A stretch of DNA of 64,000 nucleotides from Phascolarctos cinereus (GCF_002099425.1 NW_018344164.1:1859001-1923000); one strand, 5' to 3'. Counted from the stretch's first letter, positions 11,220 to 22,124 are shown. Numbers and translations: made by a program. The notes: generated from the sequence alone by a model not told the origin.

Positions 11220-11476
11220 TTTGTTGCTGTTCAGCCATTTTTTCAGTCCTGTCCTAGTCTTTGTGACTGCATTTGGCATTTTCTTGGGCAAAAATACTGG
11301 AGTGGTTTGCTATTTCCTTCTCCAGTTCATTTTACAGATGAGGAAACTGAGGCAAACAGGGTTAAGTGACTTGCCCAGGGTCACACAGCTAGTATTTGAG
11401 GCCAGATTTGAACTCAGGAAGATGAGTCTTCCCAATTCCAGGCCCATCACTCTACACACCATGGTGCCACCTACAT
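11220..11476 (-). mobile_element. MAR1-like SINE, minus
   Basis: The tail is at left ('tgttgctgttcagccatt', 'ctttgtgactgcatttgg'), then 'actggagtggtttgctattt', the CORE in reverse ('gttaagtgacttgcccaggg') and the head ('accatggtgccaccta'). It lies next to a CR1/L3 fragment. The overlapping frames on both strands are repeat translations. Confidence 0.85.
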
Positions 11477-12607
11477 TACAACGTGTTACTTCCACTACTT
11501 CTTCAGGTACAATCCATTCTACTTTTGGATCCATTTGCTATTAGGAAGATTCTTCTCTTCCATCGCACTAAAATCTTGCTTCCTGCAAGTATCACTTTGT
11601 TCTGTTCTTTGGGGCCAAGGAGAAGTCCAATTGCTTTGACTCAAACAAAGAGATATGAGAAGACAGTACCAACCCAGCCCTTTGTGGAGGGGGGCAGGCC
11701 ACAGGTGTTACACACTGGAGCCACCCTTTTTTCAACTAATGGATCACTTGTGCTTTTTTTTTCCTTTTAAAAAAATGCTATTTTTTATATAGAATGAGAA
11801 GGAGGAACTCAAGATAATTATGATGTAAGAAATAGGAGATATCAATAAAAACAAAAAAATTCTAGTTGCTCTTCCACATGACAGCCTTCCAGGTATTGGA
11901 AGGGAATTATTATGTCTCCATGAAGTCCTTTCTTCTCTAGACTAAACATTCTCCATTCCTTTAGCTCAACCTCACTGACATCCTCTGGGCATTCTCAAGT
12001 TCTTCAGTGGTCTTATAAAAACATGGCATCCCACAGTGCAATCTGAACACAGTATCCAGATGCAGTGTGACCATGGTGGAGTACTTTAGGACTGTCACCT
12101 CCATCTTCTGAACACTATATTTCTCTTAATGTAGCTAAAGATCGAATTAGCTTTTTTTTACTGCCATGTTACATTCTCAACTCCTGTTGAGTTTTCATTC
12201 CATGAAAACTCCCAACTCTTTGTCACCTGAACAGTTGTGGAGTCATACATCCTCCCTCTTCTACTTGTGCAGTTGATTTTTTGAACCAAGGTGTAGGACT
12301 TTGAGTTTATTCATTAATAAATTTCATTTTTGTAGATTCAATTCATCATTCTGGTCTGATAACATTCTTTTTATGCTAAATATTGGCCAATAGATTAGCT
12401 GTCCCACCAGCTTTATATCATCAAAAAATTTTCCTTAGCATCTATCTACACTTTCCTCCAAGTTACTCATGAAAATGTGGTACAATACAGGGCCAGGATT
12501 TCCCTGGGTCACTCAACTAGTGATGGCCCTCCAAACGGACAGCTACCAATTACTCTTTGGGTTAAGTTAGTCCATCAATTTGAAATCCATCTATACATCC
12601 CCTCTAA
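11477..12607 (-). mobile_element. CR1/L3 LINE 3' region, antisense
   Basis: Motifs in antisense order: 'tgctattaggaagattcttc', 'ttctgttctttggggccaag', 'gaattattatgtctccatga', 'agactaaacattctccatt', 'gaacacagtatccagatgca', 'gaattagcttttttttac' and 'atacagggccaggatttccc'. This is the reverse of the CR1-clade ORF2 end plus 3' UTR. An A/T-rich stretch at 11755-11865 interrupts it. Old, with no usable frame. Confidence 0.6.
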
Positions 12608-12835
12608 AGAAATACAGGCATACTTTGCCTATTATCATTCTCCTGATCTGGGGGCTATCTCCAAGCATACTAATCCATATATTGCCACTGGACCCAGATG
12701 GCTCTGGAGGAGAAAGTGAGGCTGGTCACTTTGCACAGCCCTCTCTCAACTTAAATCCAATTCACATGCATCATGGCACCACTTTCTTGATGTCATGGTC
12801 CTCTTCAATAATGAAAGACAAACGACAACCTATGA
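12608..12835 (+). mobile_element. Unnamed marsupial SINE, plus
   Basis: The copy runs from 'catactttgcctattatcat' through 'gccactggacccagatggct' and 'gtcactttgcacagccctct' to 'tgatgtcatggtcctcttca' and an A/C-rich end. It aligns over its whole length with the reverse complement of 38695-38925. I do not have a secure family name. Confidence 0.65.
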
Positions 12836-13139
12836 CTAGTCCGAGTTGCCCCATTGGGGAACCAACTAACCAGTTCCAGTTAGTCAACCAGCTCCTTTCT
12901 TCTTTCCTCCCTCCCTCTTCCCTTCTCTTTCTTTCTTTTCCCTCCCCTTCCCTTCCCAAACAACAATCTCCTGATCTACTGTACATGGCCAGTAACTCTG
13001 TTAAAAAAAAAAAAAAGAAATGAGATTTCTGTGGCATGACTTGTCCTTTTTTTTTTTAACTTGACCAGTGATTTCATTGGTACAGACAATTTCAAGTGAG
13101 GAAACATGATCAATAGACATGTATCAATTTCCTCTGTGT

Positions 13140-13260
13140 AGGTTTATCTTCCTATAGAGTCACCAGGAACACTAAGGTTAAGTGACTTGCCTAGGGTCAC
13201 ACAGCCTGTGTGTGTCAGAGGATGGCCATCAACCCAATGACATAAGCTGCTTTTGATGAA
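13140..13260 (-). mobile_element. CORE-SINE fragment, minus
   Basis: 'gttaagtgacttgcctaggg', 'tcacacagcctgtgtgtgtc' is the reverse CORE of a MIR-like SINE. It is flanked upstream by a T9-10 run at about 13050. Confidence 0.4.
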
Positions 13261-13387
13261 GCCATCCTGCTTCTCAGTGACCCCTTCTTCCCTTTCTTGG
13301 TATTTCTTTTAGTAATGTCTTAGAATTTTTCCAGAAATAAAAGATATATTCACTGTCTGCTCATTGAAAGCCTCTATTCTCTAATAT

Positions 13388-13436
13388 TTCTTTCTTTCTT
13401 TCTTCCTTTCTTTCTTTCTTTCTTTCTCTTTCTTTT

Positions 13437-13512
<76 letters not shown>

Positions 13513-13514
13513 TC
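13388..13514. repeat. TTTC tetranucleotide array
   Basis: About 30 TTTC units, broken a few times by CTTT-type variants. It ends exactly at the tail side of an antisense SINE, so it probably grew from that SINE's A-rich tail (GAAA on the other strand). Confidence 0.95.
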
Positions 13515-13590
13515 GGCAATTGGGGTTAATTGACCTGCCCAGGGTCACACAGCTAGTAAGTATTAAGTGTCTGAGGTTGGATCTAATCTT
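13515..13590 (-). mobile_element. WSINE1-like SINE, minus, truncated
   Basis: 'ggcaattggggttaattgac', 'gcccagggtcacacagctag' and 'aagtattaagtgtctgaggt' are the reverse of a WSINE1-like 3' half. The head is missing. Confidence 0.7.
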
Positions 13591-14041
13591 TCTTGAAAAT
13601 CAAGAGATTTCCCTTTTTCTTGTCCTCTCTCACTTTCTCTGAGTGCAAAGCAACATGTTGAAATTAACTTTTCATTATTATAAATTTCAAAAGCATTCAA
13701 AAGTTTAGTCAAATCAGATGTAAGAAATACCAGGAAGAAATTGTTTTTCCTCTCTATTCAGATATTCAAATGAATCTGTGATCTCATGAATTTGTAAGTT
13801 CCTTCCTGTAAGGAAGATTGTGACCTTTCTGTGCCTGTCCATGCTCTTTAGCTCTTGTCTGTTCTTTTCCTAAGTTTGCCATGGGATTCCAGTCACCATG
13901 CAGGAGCTCTTTCTCAGAAGGAAAAGACATCACCAAGCAGTTGTGTGACAGGAAGAAAAGACGAGCTGGTCATGTGTAGAAGGTGATGGGTGATGTACAG
14001 AAAGCCAGCACTTTTCCTATTCAGGCACTAGGATAAAGTTC

Positions 14042-14285
14042 TTGTTGAGTCATTTTCAGTTGTGTCCAACTCTTCATGACCCCATTTGGGGTTTGCTTGG
14101 CAAAAATACTGGAGTGGTTTGCCATTTCCTTTTCCAGCTCATTTTACAGATGAGGAGACTGAGGCAAACAGGGTTAAGTGAATTGCACAGGGTCACACAG
14201 CTAGTAAATATCTGAGGCTGGATATGAACTCAGGAAGCTGAGCCTTCCTGACTCCAAGCTTGGCATTCTATCCACTACACCCCTA
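14042..14285 (-). mobile_element. MAR1-like SINE, minus
   Basis: The tail 'ttgagtcattttcagttgtg', 'caactcttcatgacccca', the middle 'ggagtggtttgccatttcc' and the CORE 'acagggtcacacagctagta' are well kept. The head ends near 'ctatccactacacccc'. Close to consensus, so relatively young. Confidence 0.9.
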
Positions 14286-14369
14286 TGACAAAATAGATAT
14301 TTTTAATAGAATTGTTATGCTATTAATAACAACAATAATACTCACAATGATGATCTCCATATGCAAACC

Positions 14370-14605
14370 AAGTCTCTGAAGCTTATTAGCTGTGTAGTCA
14401 TGGACTTAGCCGGTGTGATCACTTAATTTCTTAACCTCACAGGGGCAAGTCATTTAAACTCAGCCTTAGTTTCTTCATCTGTTAAATAATATTTGCCATA
14501 CTAATCTCATGTGTTGTTGAGAGGCTCAATTGAGATAATATCTTCATTATGCTTTACAAATGTTAAAACACCATGTAAATGTCATTTATTATTATTTTAA
14601 AACTC
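14370..14605 (+). mobile_element. Ther-1/MIR CORE-SINE, plus
   Basis: 'ttagctgtgtagtcatggac', 'ggcaagtcatttaaactcag', 'gttgttgagaggctcaattg' and 'gagataatatcttcattatg' appear in sense order. Its 3' part is directly followed by the next SINE's target site. Confidence 0.5.
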
Positions 14606-14640
14606 GGTGTTCTGTATTTTTTTAAATAATGGGCTTGATA

Positions 14641-14801
14641 GGGGGCAGCTAGACGGCACAGTGGATAGAGCACTGGCCCTGGATTCAGGAGGACCTGAGT
14701 TCAAATCCAGCCTTAGGCACATAACACTTACTAGCTGTGTGACCCTGGGTGAGTCACTTAACCCCATTGCCTAGTCAAAACCAAAAACAAAACAAAACAA
14801 A
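14641..14801 (+). mobile_element. WSINE1-like SINE, plus, with TSD
   Basis: The head 'ggcagctagacggcacagtg', the middle 'ttcaaatccagccttaggca' and the CORE 'gctgtgtgaccctgggtgag' are followed by an A-rich tail with CAAAA units. A 17-bp TSD with one mismatch flanks it at about 14624-14640 and 14803-14819 ('aaataatgggcttgata'). Confidence 0.9.
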
Positions 14802-15619
14802 AAAATAATGGGTTTGATACTGCTGGTCAACCTGTTAGCCAGAATTTAGTACATTGAGACGGCTAGTAATTCCTGGTCTTTGAGCAGGGCCTCATCATTC
14901 ATAGTTCTGGGCATTTTTAACCAAAGACTAAATGCCCATCGACATCTGAGTTACCAGCAAAGAGCAGGAGGGTCTCTGGACTTTCAGCAGGTCATATTTC
15001 ATGTCTTCTAAGCCCCTTTTCTTCCCCTCATTCAAGCTCTGTTTCACACAGGAAGTTAATACCTATCAGGTGGGTGAGATCAGGTCTCTGAAATCTCTGC
15101 CTAACAATGGATTATTCTCTAAGGCATGCTCTCTGCATTTGTCACCTTTTAAAGAGAATAACTAACTTTAAAAAATAAAAGACAGAACAGAAACCATCCT
15201 CATGGAAAACTCAGCTTCTCAACTTAAAAGATGATCACCATAGCACTAGTTGGGGGCAGGGGTGGGGCATGTATGAATCTGAAGGCAGATGGTTGACCTA
15301 CTTTAGAATCTTGCATCTTCTAACGCTTACCTTCTATGGGGCACCATTCTATTATCCTTTAAAACAAAATACATTCCTCTTAGAGGGTGCATTGATACCA
15401 GATGCTTCCCCAAAGCTCTCCTTTTCCTTCTTACTTTCCTATTTTTTTAAAACTCTCTCCCCTCTTGTCTGTAAACCTTAAAATATAGTATGTGAATTGT
15501 TATTATAATTGTGTCACCATTTCCCCATCTTCTTCTGTGTTTCTCATTCCAACTTGTCTCTCCCTTTCTGTTGTTCCCTAAGCAGCAGAGCAAAGATTTG
15601 AATCCAGATCATTTGACTC

Positions 15620-16360
15620 TAAATCTAGTACTCTTTAAAATATATTTTTGAAATAACATTCCATTAATACGTTTAATTTTTATATCATTTTCATTTCCAA
15701 TTTATTGTTGTTGTCCAGTTATTTCAGTCATGTACAATTCTCTGTGACCCTATTTGGGGTTTTCTTGCAAAGATACTGGAGTGGTTTGCCATTTCCTTCT
15801 CCAGCTCATTTGATAGAGGAGGAAACTGAGGCAAACAGAGTGACATGACTTGTTCAGTGTCACACGGCTAGTAAGTGTCTGAGGCCAGATTTGAACTCAG
15901 GGAGGTGATTCTTCCTGACTCCGGGGCCTGATGTGCCATCTACCCACTCCCTTCGTTTCCCATTACACTCCCTTCTTCCCATAGAACCCTGACTTGTAAC
16001 AAAGAAATATAATTAAGCAAAACCATTAGACACTTTGACCATGTCTGAATCCTGGTCCTTATTTAGCACCCTAGGCCTCTACCACTTTACTTATCAGAGA
16101 GAAAGGGGCTTCCTCATCCATCCTTGGGAGTCAAGGATGGTCATTACTTTGATCTGAATTCTAGTGTCTTTCAGTGTTGTTTTCTTTACTATTCAGATGG
16201 TCACCATGAGTATTGGCTTCTGATTCTACTTACTTTATTTTGCATCAGTTGAAACAAATTTTCCCAGCTTTCTCTCAAGTTGTCACATTTATCATGCCTC
16301 AAATTCCAGTTCTCTTTTCACTGTGTAATCTATCAGTACCAATATTTTTGTGTGTGTAAA
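15620..16360 (-). mobile_element. L1-type LINE 3' end, antisense, split by a SINE
   Basis: The right part (15947-16360) carries 'gtttcccattacactccctt', 'aattaagcaaaaccatta', 'ttactttattttgcatcagt' and 'cccagctttctctcaagttg', the antisense order of a marsupial L1 3' UTR and ORF2 end. It resembles 32120-32790 in this window. The left part before the SINE at 15704 is AT-rich ('atttttatatcattttcatt'). No open frame survives. Confidence 0.5.
15704..15946 (-). mobile_element. MAR1-like SINE, minus, inside L1
   Basis: The tail at left has 'ttgttgttgtccagttattt' and 'ctctgtgaccctatttgggg'; then come 'tactggagtggtttgccatt' and the CORE 'agtgtcacacggctagtaag'. The head ends at 'gtgccatctaccc'. Confidence 0.85.
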
Positions 16361-17221
16361 TGGAGTCTCCACAAAGGCTTTTCCTATTCACTTAGACCAT
16401 AAGATTCTTAACTTTTTGCCTGTCATGAACCTCTTATATCTACCACCACAAAATTCTGGCGGTTGTTGTATACAGACCTCCAAGTCACTCCTTCCTTCCT
16501 CAATGAGCTTGGTACCTGGCTCATAACTTTTCTCTTATGCTAATGGACTACAACATGCCTATTGACTCTCACTCTAGTATTCTAACCACTCAGTTGCTCA
16601 AACTACTCACTTCCCAAGACTTATTTCTCCACTCTATATCAGCCACACACAATTGAGGTCATGCCCTCAATCTTGCCATCACTCACAAATGTACCACTTC
16701 CACTTTCAAGAATTCCAAAATCCCCTTATCCAACCCTAATCTATTGGCTTTTCATCTCTCCCCCTGCCTTCCTTTACTACAGCCTTCTCTTTGTCTCCAC
16801 CATGACCTCATGACCCTTCAGTGTTCTCCTAAGGCATCTCTCCTGTACTGGGTACTTTCTCCTTTCCTTCCCATCTTGACTATGCACAAGTAATTCACTC
16901 TACTTGTCCTCCTCTCTTGAATCCCCAGCCCTCTTATCATTTACCTCATTATGTCCTCAGCCTTGGATCACTCCCAACATTCACTGGTTTCACTCCTATA
17001 TACATGCTGCTGAAAGAAAGGGGAGAAACTTAAAATGATTCTGACTGAGTCCATTACAAATTTATATTACACAACCTTAACAGGGCCCTCCCTGCTGCTA
17101 GGTAATTCTTCTACACTTCTCTTATCAACTCGCTATCCCACTCTCCACTGCAGCTCTTCCAAATCCTTTTATCCCTCCTCAGGCGTCCCTTGGCTCCCAC
17201 TCTACCATTTCCTTTCTTTTT

Positions 17222-17400
17222 TTTAGAACCATGCCTATTTAAAATATTTTTAAAATTTTATTATTTATTTTTAACATTCTTTTCTTTTATAATTTTGAGT
17301 TCCAAATTCTCTCCCTCCCTCCCTTGCCCACTAAGAAGGCTAGCAATATGATATCAATTACACATATGAAATCATACAAAACATGTTCCCATATCTACTG
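17222..17400 (-). mobile_element. L1 3' UTR, 5'-truncated, inside L2
   Basis: 'attttattatttatttttaa' then 'tataattttgagttccaaat', 'ctccctccctcccttgccc' and 'catacaaaacatgttcccat' are the reverse of a marsupial L1 3' UTR. L2 sequence resumes by about 17415. Confidence 0.7.
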
Positions 17401-18520
17401 GCTTATTCCCTACTGCCTACAAATATGCCCGTGTCTCCTCTTTTAAAAAAATCCCTCAATTTGTCCTTCTATCCCTGCTAACTCTCATCCTGTATCTCTT
17501 CTTCCCTTTGTAGCTAAACTCCTTGAAAAAGCCATGGATAATAGGTGCCTTCTCTTTCTCTCCCCTCAATCACTTCTTAACCCTTTACAATCTGACTTCT
17601 GACCTTATCATTCTATTGAAACTTCTCTCTCCAAACTTACTAATGATCTCTTAGTTGACAAATTTAATGGCCTTTTCTCAATCCTCATTCTCCTGGATCT
17701 CTCTGCAGGCTTTGACACTGCTGATCGCTTTCTCCTCCTTGAAACTCTTTAGATTTTCAGGACACAACTTCAGAGAAAATCCCTGGTTTTCCTCCCACCT
17801 ATTTGACCACTTCTTCTCAGTCTACTTAGCTAGATCCTCATCCAGAGTATACCTTCTAGCCATAGATGTCTACAGGGTTCTGTTCTGAGCCCTCTTCTCC
17901 CTCTATACTGATTCATTTTGTGATCTCATCAGCTCTCATGAGTTTAATTACTATCTCTATGCTGATAATTCTCAAATCTACCTATCCTGCTGATCTCCAG
18001 TCTTGCATCTCCAACTGCCTCTCAGATATCTCAAATTGGATGTCCAGTTGTCATCTTAAACTAAACATGTCCAAAACAGAACTTATTATCTTTCCCCATT
18101 AGCCATCTCCCCTTCCTTATGACTGTAGGGGGCAACACCATCACACCATCCTCTCGGGTCCCTCAGGCTTGCAACTTGGCAGTCATCACTATCTCTCCCT
18201 ACCTGTCTTCACTCTCTCACCTCCCATATCCATTCTATTGCCAAGGCCTGTAGATTTCATCTCTGCAACATCTCTCTTGTATTTTCCCCCTTTTGTTCTC
18301 TGGCACTGCCCCCACTCTGGTCCAGACCCTTATCACCTCTCACATGGACTATTGTAATAACTTGCAGGTGGGTCTGCCTGCCTCAAGTCTTTCCCCACTC
18401 CAGTCCATCCTCCTTTTAGCCACCAAAGTGATTTTCCTAAAGTGTAGGTCATCCTATATCACCCACACACACACACACACACATTCAATAGACTCCAGTG
18501 GCTACCTATTACCTCCAAGA

Positions 18521-18697
18521 ACTGGACTATCACCGGCCATCTTGACTTATGTCCTGCCGCTGGACTCTGGTGGCTGGAGGAGAATGAGGCTGATGACTTT
18601 GTGCAGCTCTGCCTCACTTAAATCCAATTCACTTGAAAGTCAAGATATCACCCTCATGATGTCATTGGTCCTCTTCAAAAACAAAGGGCAAGCAATC
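18521..18697 (+). mobile_element. Unnamed marsupial SINE inside L2, with TSD
   Basis: It carries 'gccgctggactctggtggct', 'cctcacttaaatccaattca' and 'tgatgtcattggtcctcttc', matching the copies at 12608-12835 and 38695-38925. A perfect 10-bp TSD 'acctccaaga' lies at 18511-18520 and 18698-18707. The L2 reads on across the join. Confidence 0.75.
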
Positions 18698-19039
18698 ACC
18701 TCCAAGATCAATACAAAAATCCTCTGGCATTCAAAGCCCTTCATAATGCCCCCCTTTTACCTTTCTGGACTTCTTAGACTTTGGTCCCTTCCATCCACTG
18801 ACACTGGCCTCCTGGGTGTTCTGCAAACAAAACACTATCCCTTAGCACCAGGCATTCTCTCTGTCTGTCCCTCATACCTGGAAGGCTCTCCCTCCTCATC
18901 TCTGCCTGCTAGCTTCTCTGGCTTCCCTTAAGTCCCAGCTAAAATCTCATGTTCTGTAAGTAACCTTTCTTAATCTCTCTTAATTCTACTACCTTCCCTC
19001 TGCTAATGGTTATTTCCTGCTTATCCTGCATAGAGCTTG

Positions 19040-19040
<1 letters not shown>

Positions 19041-19108
<68 letters not shown>

Positions 19109-19210
19109 CATATATATATATATGTGTGTGTGTGTGTGTATATACATATATATATATGTGTGTGTATTATATATGTATATATGTGTGTGTGTATGTGTGT
19201 ATATATAAAT
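19041..19210. repeat. TA/TG compound microsatellite in L2 3' UTR
   Basis: Alternating TA and TG blocks. Left flank 'catagagcttgtt' and right flank 'ttgttgtctccccattagat' are adjacent parts of the L2 3' UTR, so the array expanded inside the L2. Tyrosine/isoleucine/cysteine/valine frames here are artefacts. Confidence 0.95.
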
Positions 19211-19362
19211 ACATATTTGATTGTTGTCTCCCCATTAGATTATAAGTTCTTTGATGGTAGAGACTGTCTTTTGACTTTTTGTATCCCTACCACTTAGTAC
19301 AGTGCCTGGTACATAGTAGGCACTTAATAAATGTTGATTGATTAATTGACTAATTGAAAGCT

Positions 19363-19505
19363 GATGAGGTCTATAATCCTTTCTCAGAATAAGGTTTGTA
19401 AATGTATAAAATTAAGGTTATAATGATCACAAATCCCATGCAAATGTATACTTGTATGAAAAAAACAAAAACCACAGCAAAATTCTCAAGGGCTTTTAAT
19501 GAAGA
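19363..19505 (+). repeat. AT-rich dispersed element, family unknown
   Basis: 'tctataatcctttctcagaa', 'aaggtttgtaaatgtataaa' resembles segments at about 27355-27450 and 59545-59665. It follows the end of the L2. Confidence 0.35.
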
Positions 19506-19509
19506 TTTT

Positions 19510-19698
19510 TCACAGGATCATAGTCTAGAGCTGAGAAGGACATAAGAGGCCATCTACTTCAACCCTCTCATTTTACAGCTGAGGAAACTGAGGCTCAGGG
19601 AAGTTAAGTGATTTGCTCAAAGTGAGACAGGAAGAAAGCTTCAAAGATTGGTGTTTGAACTCAGTTTTCCCAAATGCAGAGCCAGGGCTCTTCCCGTA
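19510..19698 (-). mobile_element. MIR-like CORE-SINE, minus
   Basis: 'ggatcatagtctagagctga', 'cattttacagctgaggaaac' and 'gaagttaagtgatttgctca' give the reverse order of a MIR-like SINE ending near 'agccagggctctt'. Confidence 0.6.
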
Positions 19699-19948
19699 AG
19701 AGGCAGCTAGGTGGTTCAGTGCATAGCATGCTGGACCTGGAGCCAGGAAGACCTGAGTTCAAAGACAACCTCGGACAATTACCACCCGTGTGATCCTAAG
19801 CAGTCACTTAGCTGCTGTCTGCCTCAATTTACTCATCTGTAAAATGGGGATAGCAATACCACCTACCTCAGAGGATTGGTGTGAGGATCAAATGAGATAA
19901 TGTTTGTAAAGCAGTCACAGCTATATAAATGCTTATTCCTTTCCCCCC
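19699..19948 (+). mobile_element. Ther-1 CORE-SINE, plus
   Basis: Head 'gaggcagctaggtggttcag', then 'gacctgagttcaaagacaac', 'gtaaaatggggatagcaata' and 'gatcaaatgagataatgttt', ending in 'tataaatgcttattcc'. Nearly complete. Confidence 0.75.
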
Positions 19949-20344
19949 TTCCCATTCTACTAGCTCCTACAGCTACAATTTTTTGAGTTATCAGAATCAT
20001 TTTTGCTCTTTTCAGCCTGGAATAAATTATTTAACATTCTCTAAGCTTCCGGAATGTAGTCCCTACCAACTGGCATGTGGATGTAATGTTCATATGCGGA
20101 TGTAAATATTCTACTTGATGCATGTGGGTAATGATGATGAAGATAATAATAATATATTTTATTTTTATGAATATCAGAAAATCAAACTTCAGAATAAGAC
20201 AGTAGCAAAAAAAAATCAGAGAAATTTGGTCTTTTTTCACTAGCTTTAAAAGTGAAAAATTATGTTAGCACAAGCAAGACTTAGAAAGGCAGAATTTGGG
20301 GTATGAGATTGCCTCAGGACACACAAATCATGTCCACACATGTC

Positions 20345-20590
20345 TACAAAGCAGGTGTTCATTGAGGGACAATTTTGGGGGACTCTGTTAGACTGTGATT
20401 TCAATAGTTTAGGGAATTCCTGCTGAGGAAACTCTTGCTATCAATGCAAATGATCAACTGATCTTCCAAGTGTAATCTTAGAGAGTTCTCTGGTTGACTG
20501 ATAGATGAAATTGTCCAGAGTCATACCTCCCATGTGTCAGAACTTGAACCCATGACTCTTAAAAAAAAGCAGCTAACTACTCTGCTGCTT
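20345..20590 (-). mobile_element. CORE-SINE, minus
   Basis: 'gattaatag'-like start, 'gggaattcctgctgaggaaa', then 'tgtccagagtcatacctccc' and 'atgtgtcagaacttgaaccc' fit the same antisense CORE-SINE type as 2915-3115. Confidence 0.45.
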
Positions 20591-20739
20591 TCCCTTTTTT
20601 ATGGTAGGTAGGAAGATCAAACTTAATCCCTTAAAAACAAATAATAAAAAGGCTCATCTTTCAAACCTATAGAAGGAAAAACAAATGTCACAACCTGAAC
20701 AGATGGGTCCTGCAAAGAATCCAAGAAATGCACATCCTC

Positions 20740-20865
20740 ATGCTATGTTATCTGTAAGATGGGGATGATAACAGCATCTACCTCACAGGGTTGTTGTGAG
20801 GATCTGATGAAATAACATTATGTTCGATGCTTTGGAAATCTTAAAATGTTGTATATTATTATCTT
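20740..20865 (+). mobile_element. Ther-1/MIR 3' half, plus
   Basis: 'ctgtaagatggggatgataa', 'ctcacagggttgttgtgagg' and 'cttaaaatgttgtatattat' are the 3' half of a Ther-1/MIR element. Confidence 0.5.
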
Positions 20866-20879
20866 TTTTTTAAAAAAAC

Positions 20880-21065
20880 CAGACCTATGATTTATGTAGA
20901 GTTCCCAGTGAGGAATTCTACTCTGTATCTCCTGCTTATAGTGTTAGTCAATCACCAGGGTGCTAAAACACTAAGTAATTTGTTCATGGCCCCAGAGCCA
21001 GAAAGTGTTGTGAATACAGGTCTCGTTGGCCAACGCTCCATCCACTGTGCCAACACATTGCCTTT
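20880..21065 (-). mobile_element. CORE-SINE, minus
   Basis: 'tatgatttatgtagagttcc', 'gtgaggaattctactctgta' and, at right, 'ccatccactgtgccaacaca' match the antisense CORE-SINE type with the T/A-rich 3' end. A TG/TA microsatellite follows at 21080-21185. Confidence 0.45.
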
Positions 21066-21277
21066 CCGAGATACATGTGTACGTGTGTGTATGCATACGT
21101 GTGTATATATATATATTTGTACAGGAGTATATATGTAGGTACCTAGACACATAGTTGTACATATACACATGCATGCATATATTTAAAGGAAGAGGGAGGG
21201 GTAAAAAATGGCCCAAGAAGCACATCTAGGTATTGACTAGAAACTGGGAAACTTTTGAAACAGAGATTTAACATCCT

Positions 21278-21475
21278 TCAAGAGAGATCATGGTATAGTG
21301 GAGAGAGTACTCACTGACTCTGGACCCAGAGAACAATGGGTTCAAATGGGACTTGTGTGCCCTTGGGGCAAGTCCTCCTTCCTGGACCTGTTTCCTCATC
21401 TGTAAATTGAAGGAATTAGGCTGGCAGCCTTCTGAGGTCCCTCCTAAGTCTAGAACTATGGCACTCCAGTGATCT
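21278..21475 (+). mobile_element. MIR-like CORE-SINE, plus
   Basis: 'gatcatggtatagtggagag', 'tgggttcaaatgggacttgt', 'tgtttcctcatctgtaaatt' and 'cttctgaggtccctcctaag' in sense order. Confidence 0.55.
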
Positions 21476-21825
21476 GTGGAATGAACACATGCGGGGAGTC
21501 AGGGTGAGGAAGTAATGCTGGGAAGATCCTTGTGAAGGAACATGTTCATGCAAAAGAGACACAGGTTATCAGGGAGGTTTTGTCAGCCTCACTAAAGGGT
21601 TTCTGATGCCTGGCATCTCTTGTCATTGCCTTTCCTTCTGCAGATACCCAAGGAGCTTTATTTAAAAGAAGAAGGAGAAGAAACAGCCTCCCACCACTTT
21701 TTAAGGCCTTTCCATTACTTGCTTTGAGTTCTGTGACACCTAAGGATTGGGTAAAATGAAGCAGTGACCTCCCCCAGCATTTCAAGTGTTTGATTATGTT
21801 GTCCTCTATATTTAGACACTTTTTG

Positions 21826-22071
21826 GTGTTGTTCAATCATTTCAGTCATGTCTAACTCTTCATGACCTCTTTTGAGGCTTTCTTGGCAAAGATATTAAGT
21901 AGTTTATCATTTCCTTCTTCAGCTCATTTTACAGATGAGGAAACTGAGGCACACCGGGTTAAGTGATTTGCCCAGGGTCACATAGCTAGTAAGTATCTAA
22001 GGCCAGATTTGAACTCAGGTCTTCTTGATTCCCGGGTTGGTACTCTATCCACTGTGCCACCTAGCTACCCC
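21826..22071 (-). mobile_element. MAR1-like SINE, minus
   Basis: Tail 'ttggtgttgttcaatcattt' and 'taactcttcatgacctcttt', CORE 'gcccagggtcacatagctag', head 'tctatccactgtgccaccta'. Intact length. Confidence 0.9.
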
Positions 22072-22124
22072 TAAAAATGCTGATTTTTAAGGGGGAAAAA
22101 GACCAGCAATCTTACCAAAGATTA

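Larger units (their letters stand above)
16440..19360 (+). mobile_element. L2 LINE, plus, long decayed copy with RT remnants
   Basis: Pyrimidine-rich L2 sequence runs from about 16440 to a 3' end with 'acttagtacagtgcctggta' and 'ttaataaatgttgattgatt'. Reverse-transcriptase traces are visible: the motif A region reads ...[12 protein letters not shown]... near 17695-17730, and the motif C region (LYADNSQIYL) near 17957-17986. Many stops and frame changes split it, so no protein can be made. The overlapping open frames are pieces of this decayed ORF2. It is interrupted by an L1 tail, a SINE and a microsatellite. Confidence 0.75.

Noticed and set aside
11310-11534. Minus-strand frame of 74 codons, with a plus-strand partner at 11221-11544
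   Set aside because: Both cover a MAR1-like SINE; the peptide is the usual SINE translation, also seen at 34741-34935 and 39115-39387.
19006-19297. Tyrosine/isoleucine/cysteine/valine frames that look like membrane segments
   Set aside because: They come from TA/TG dinucleotide arrays, as do those at 33100, 48000, 48900 and 51100.
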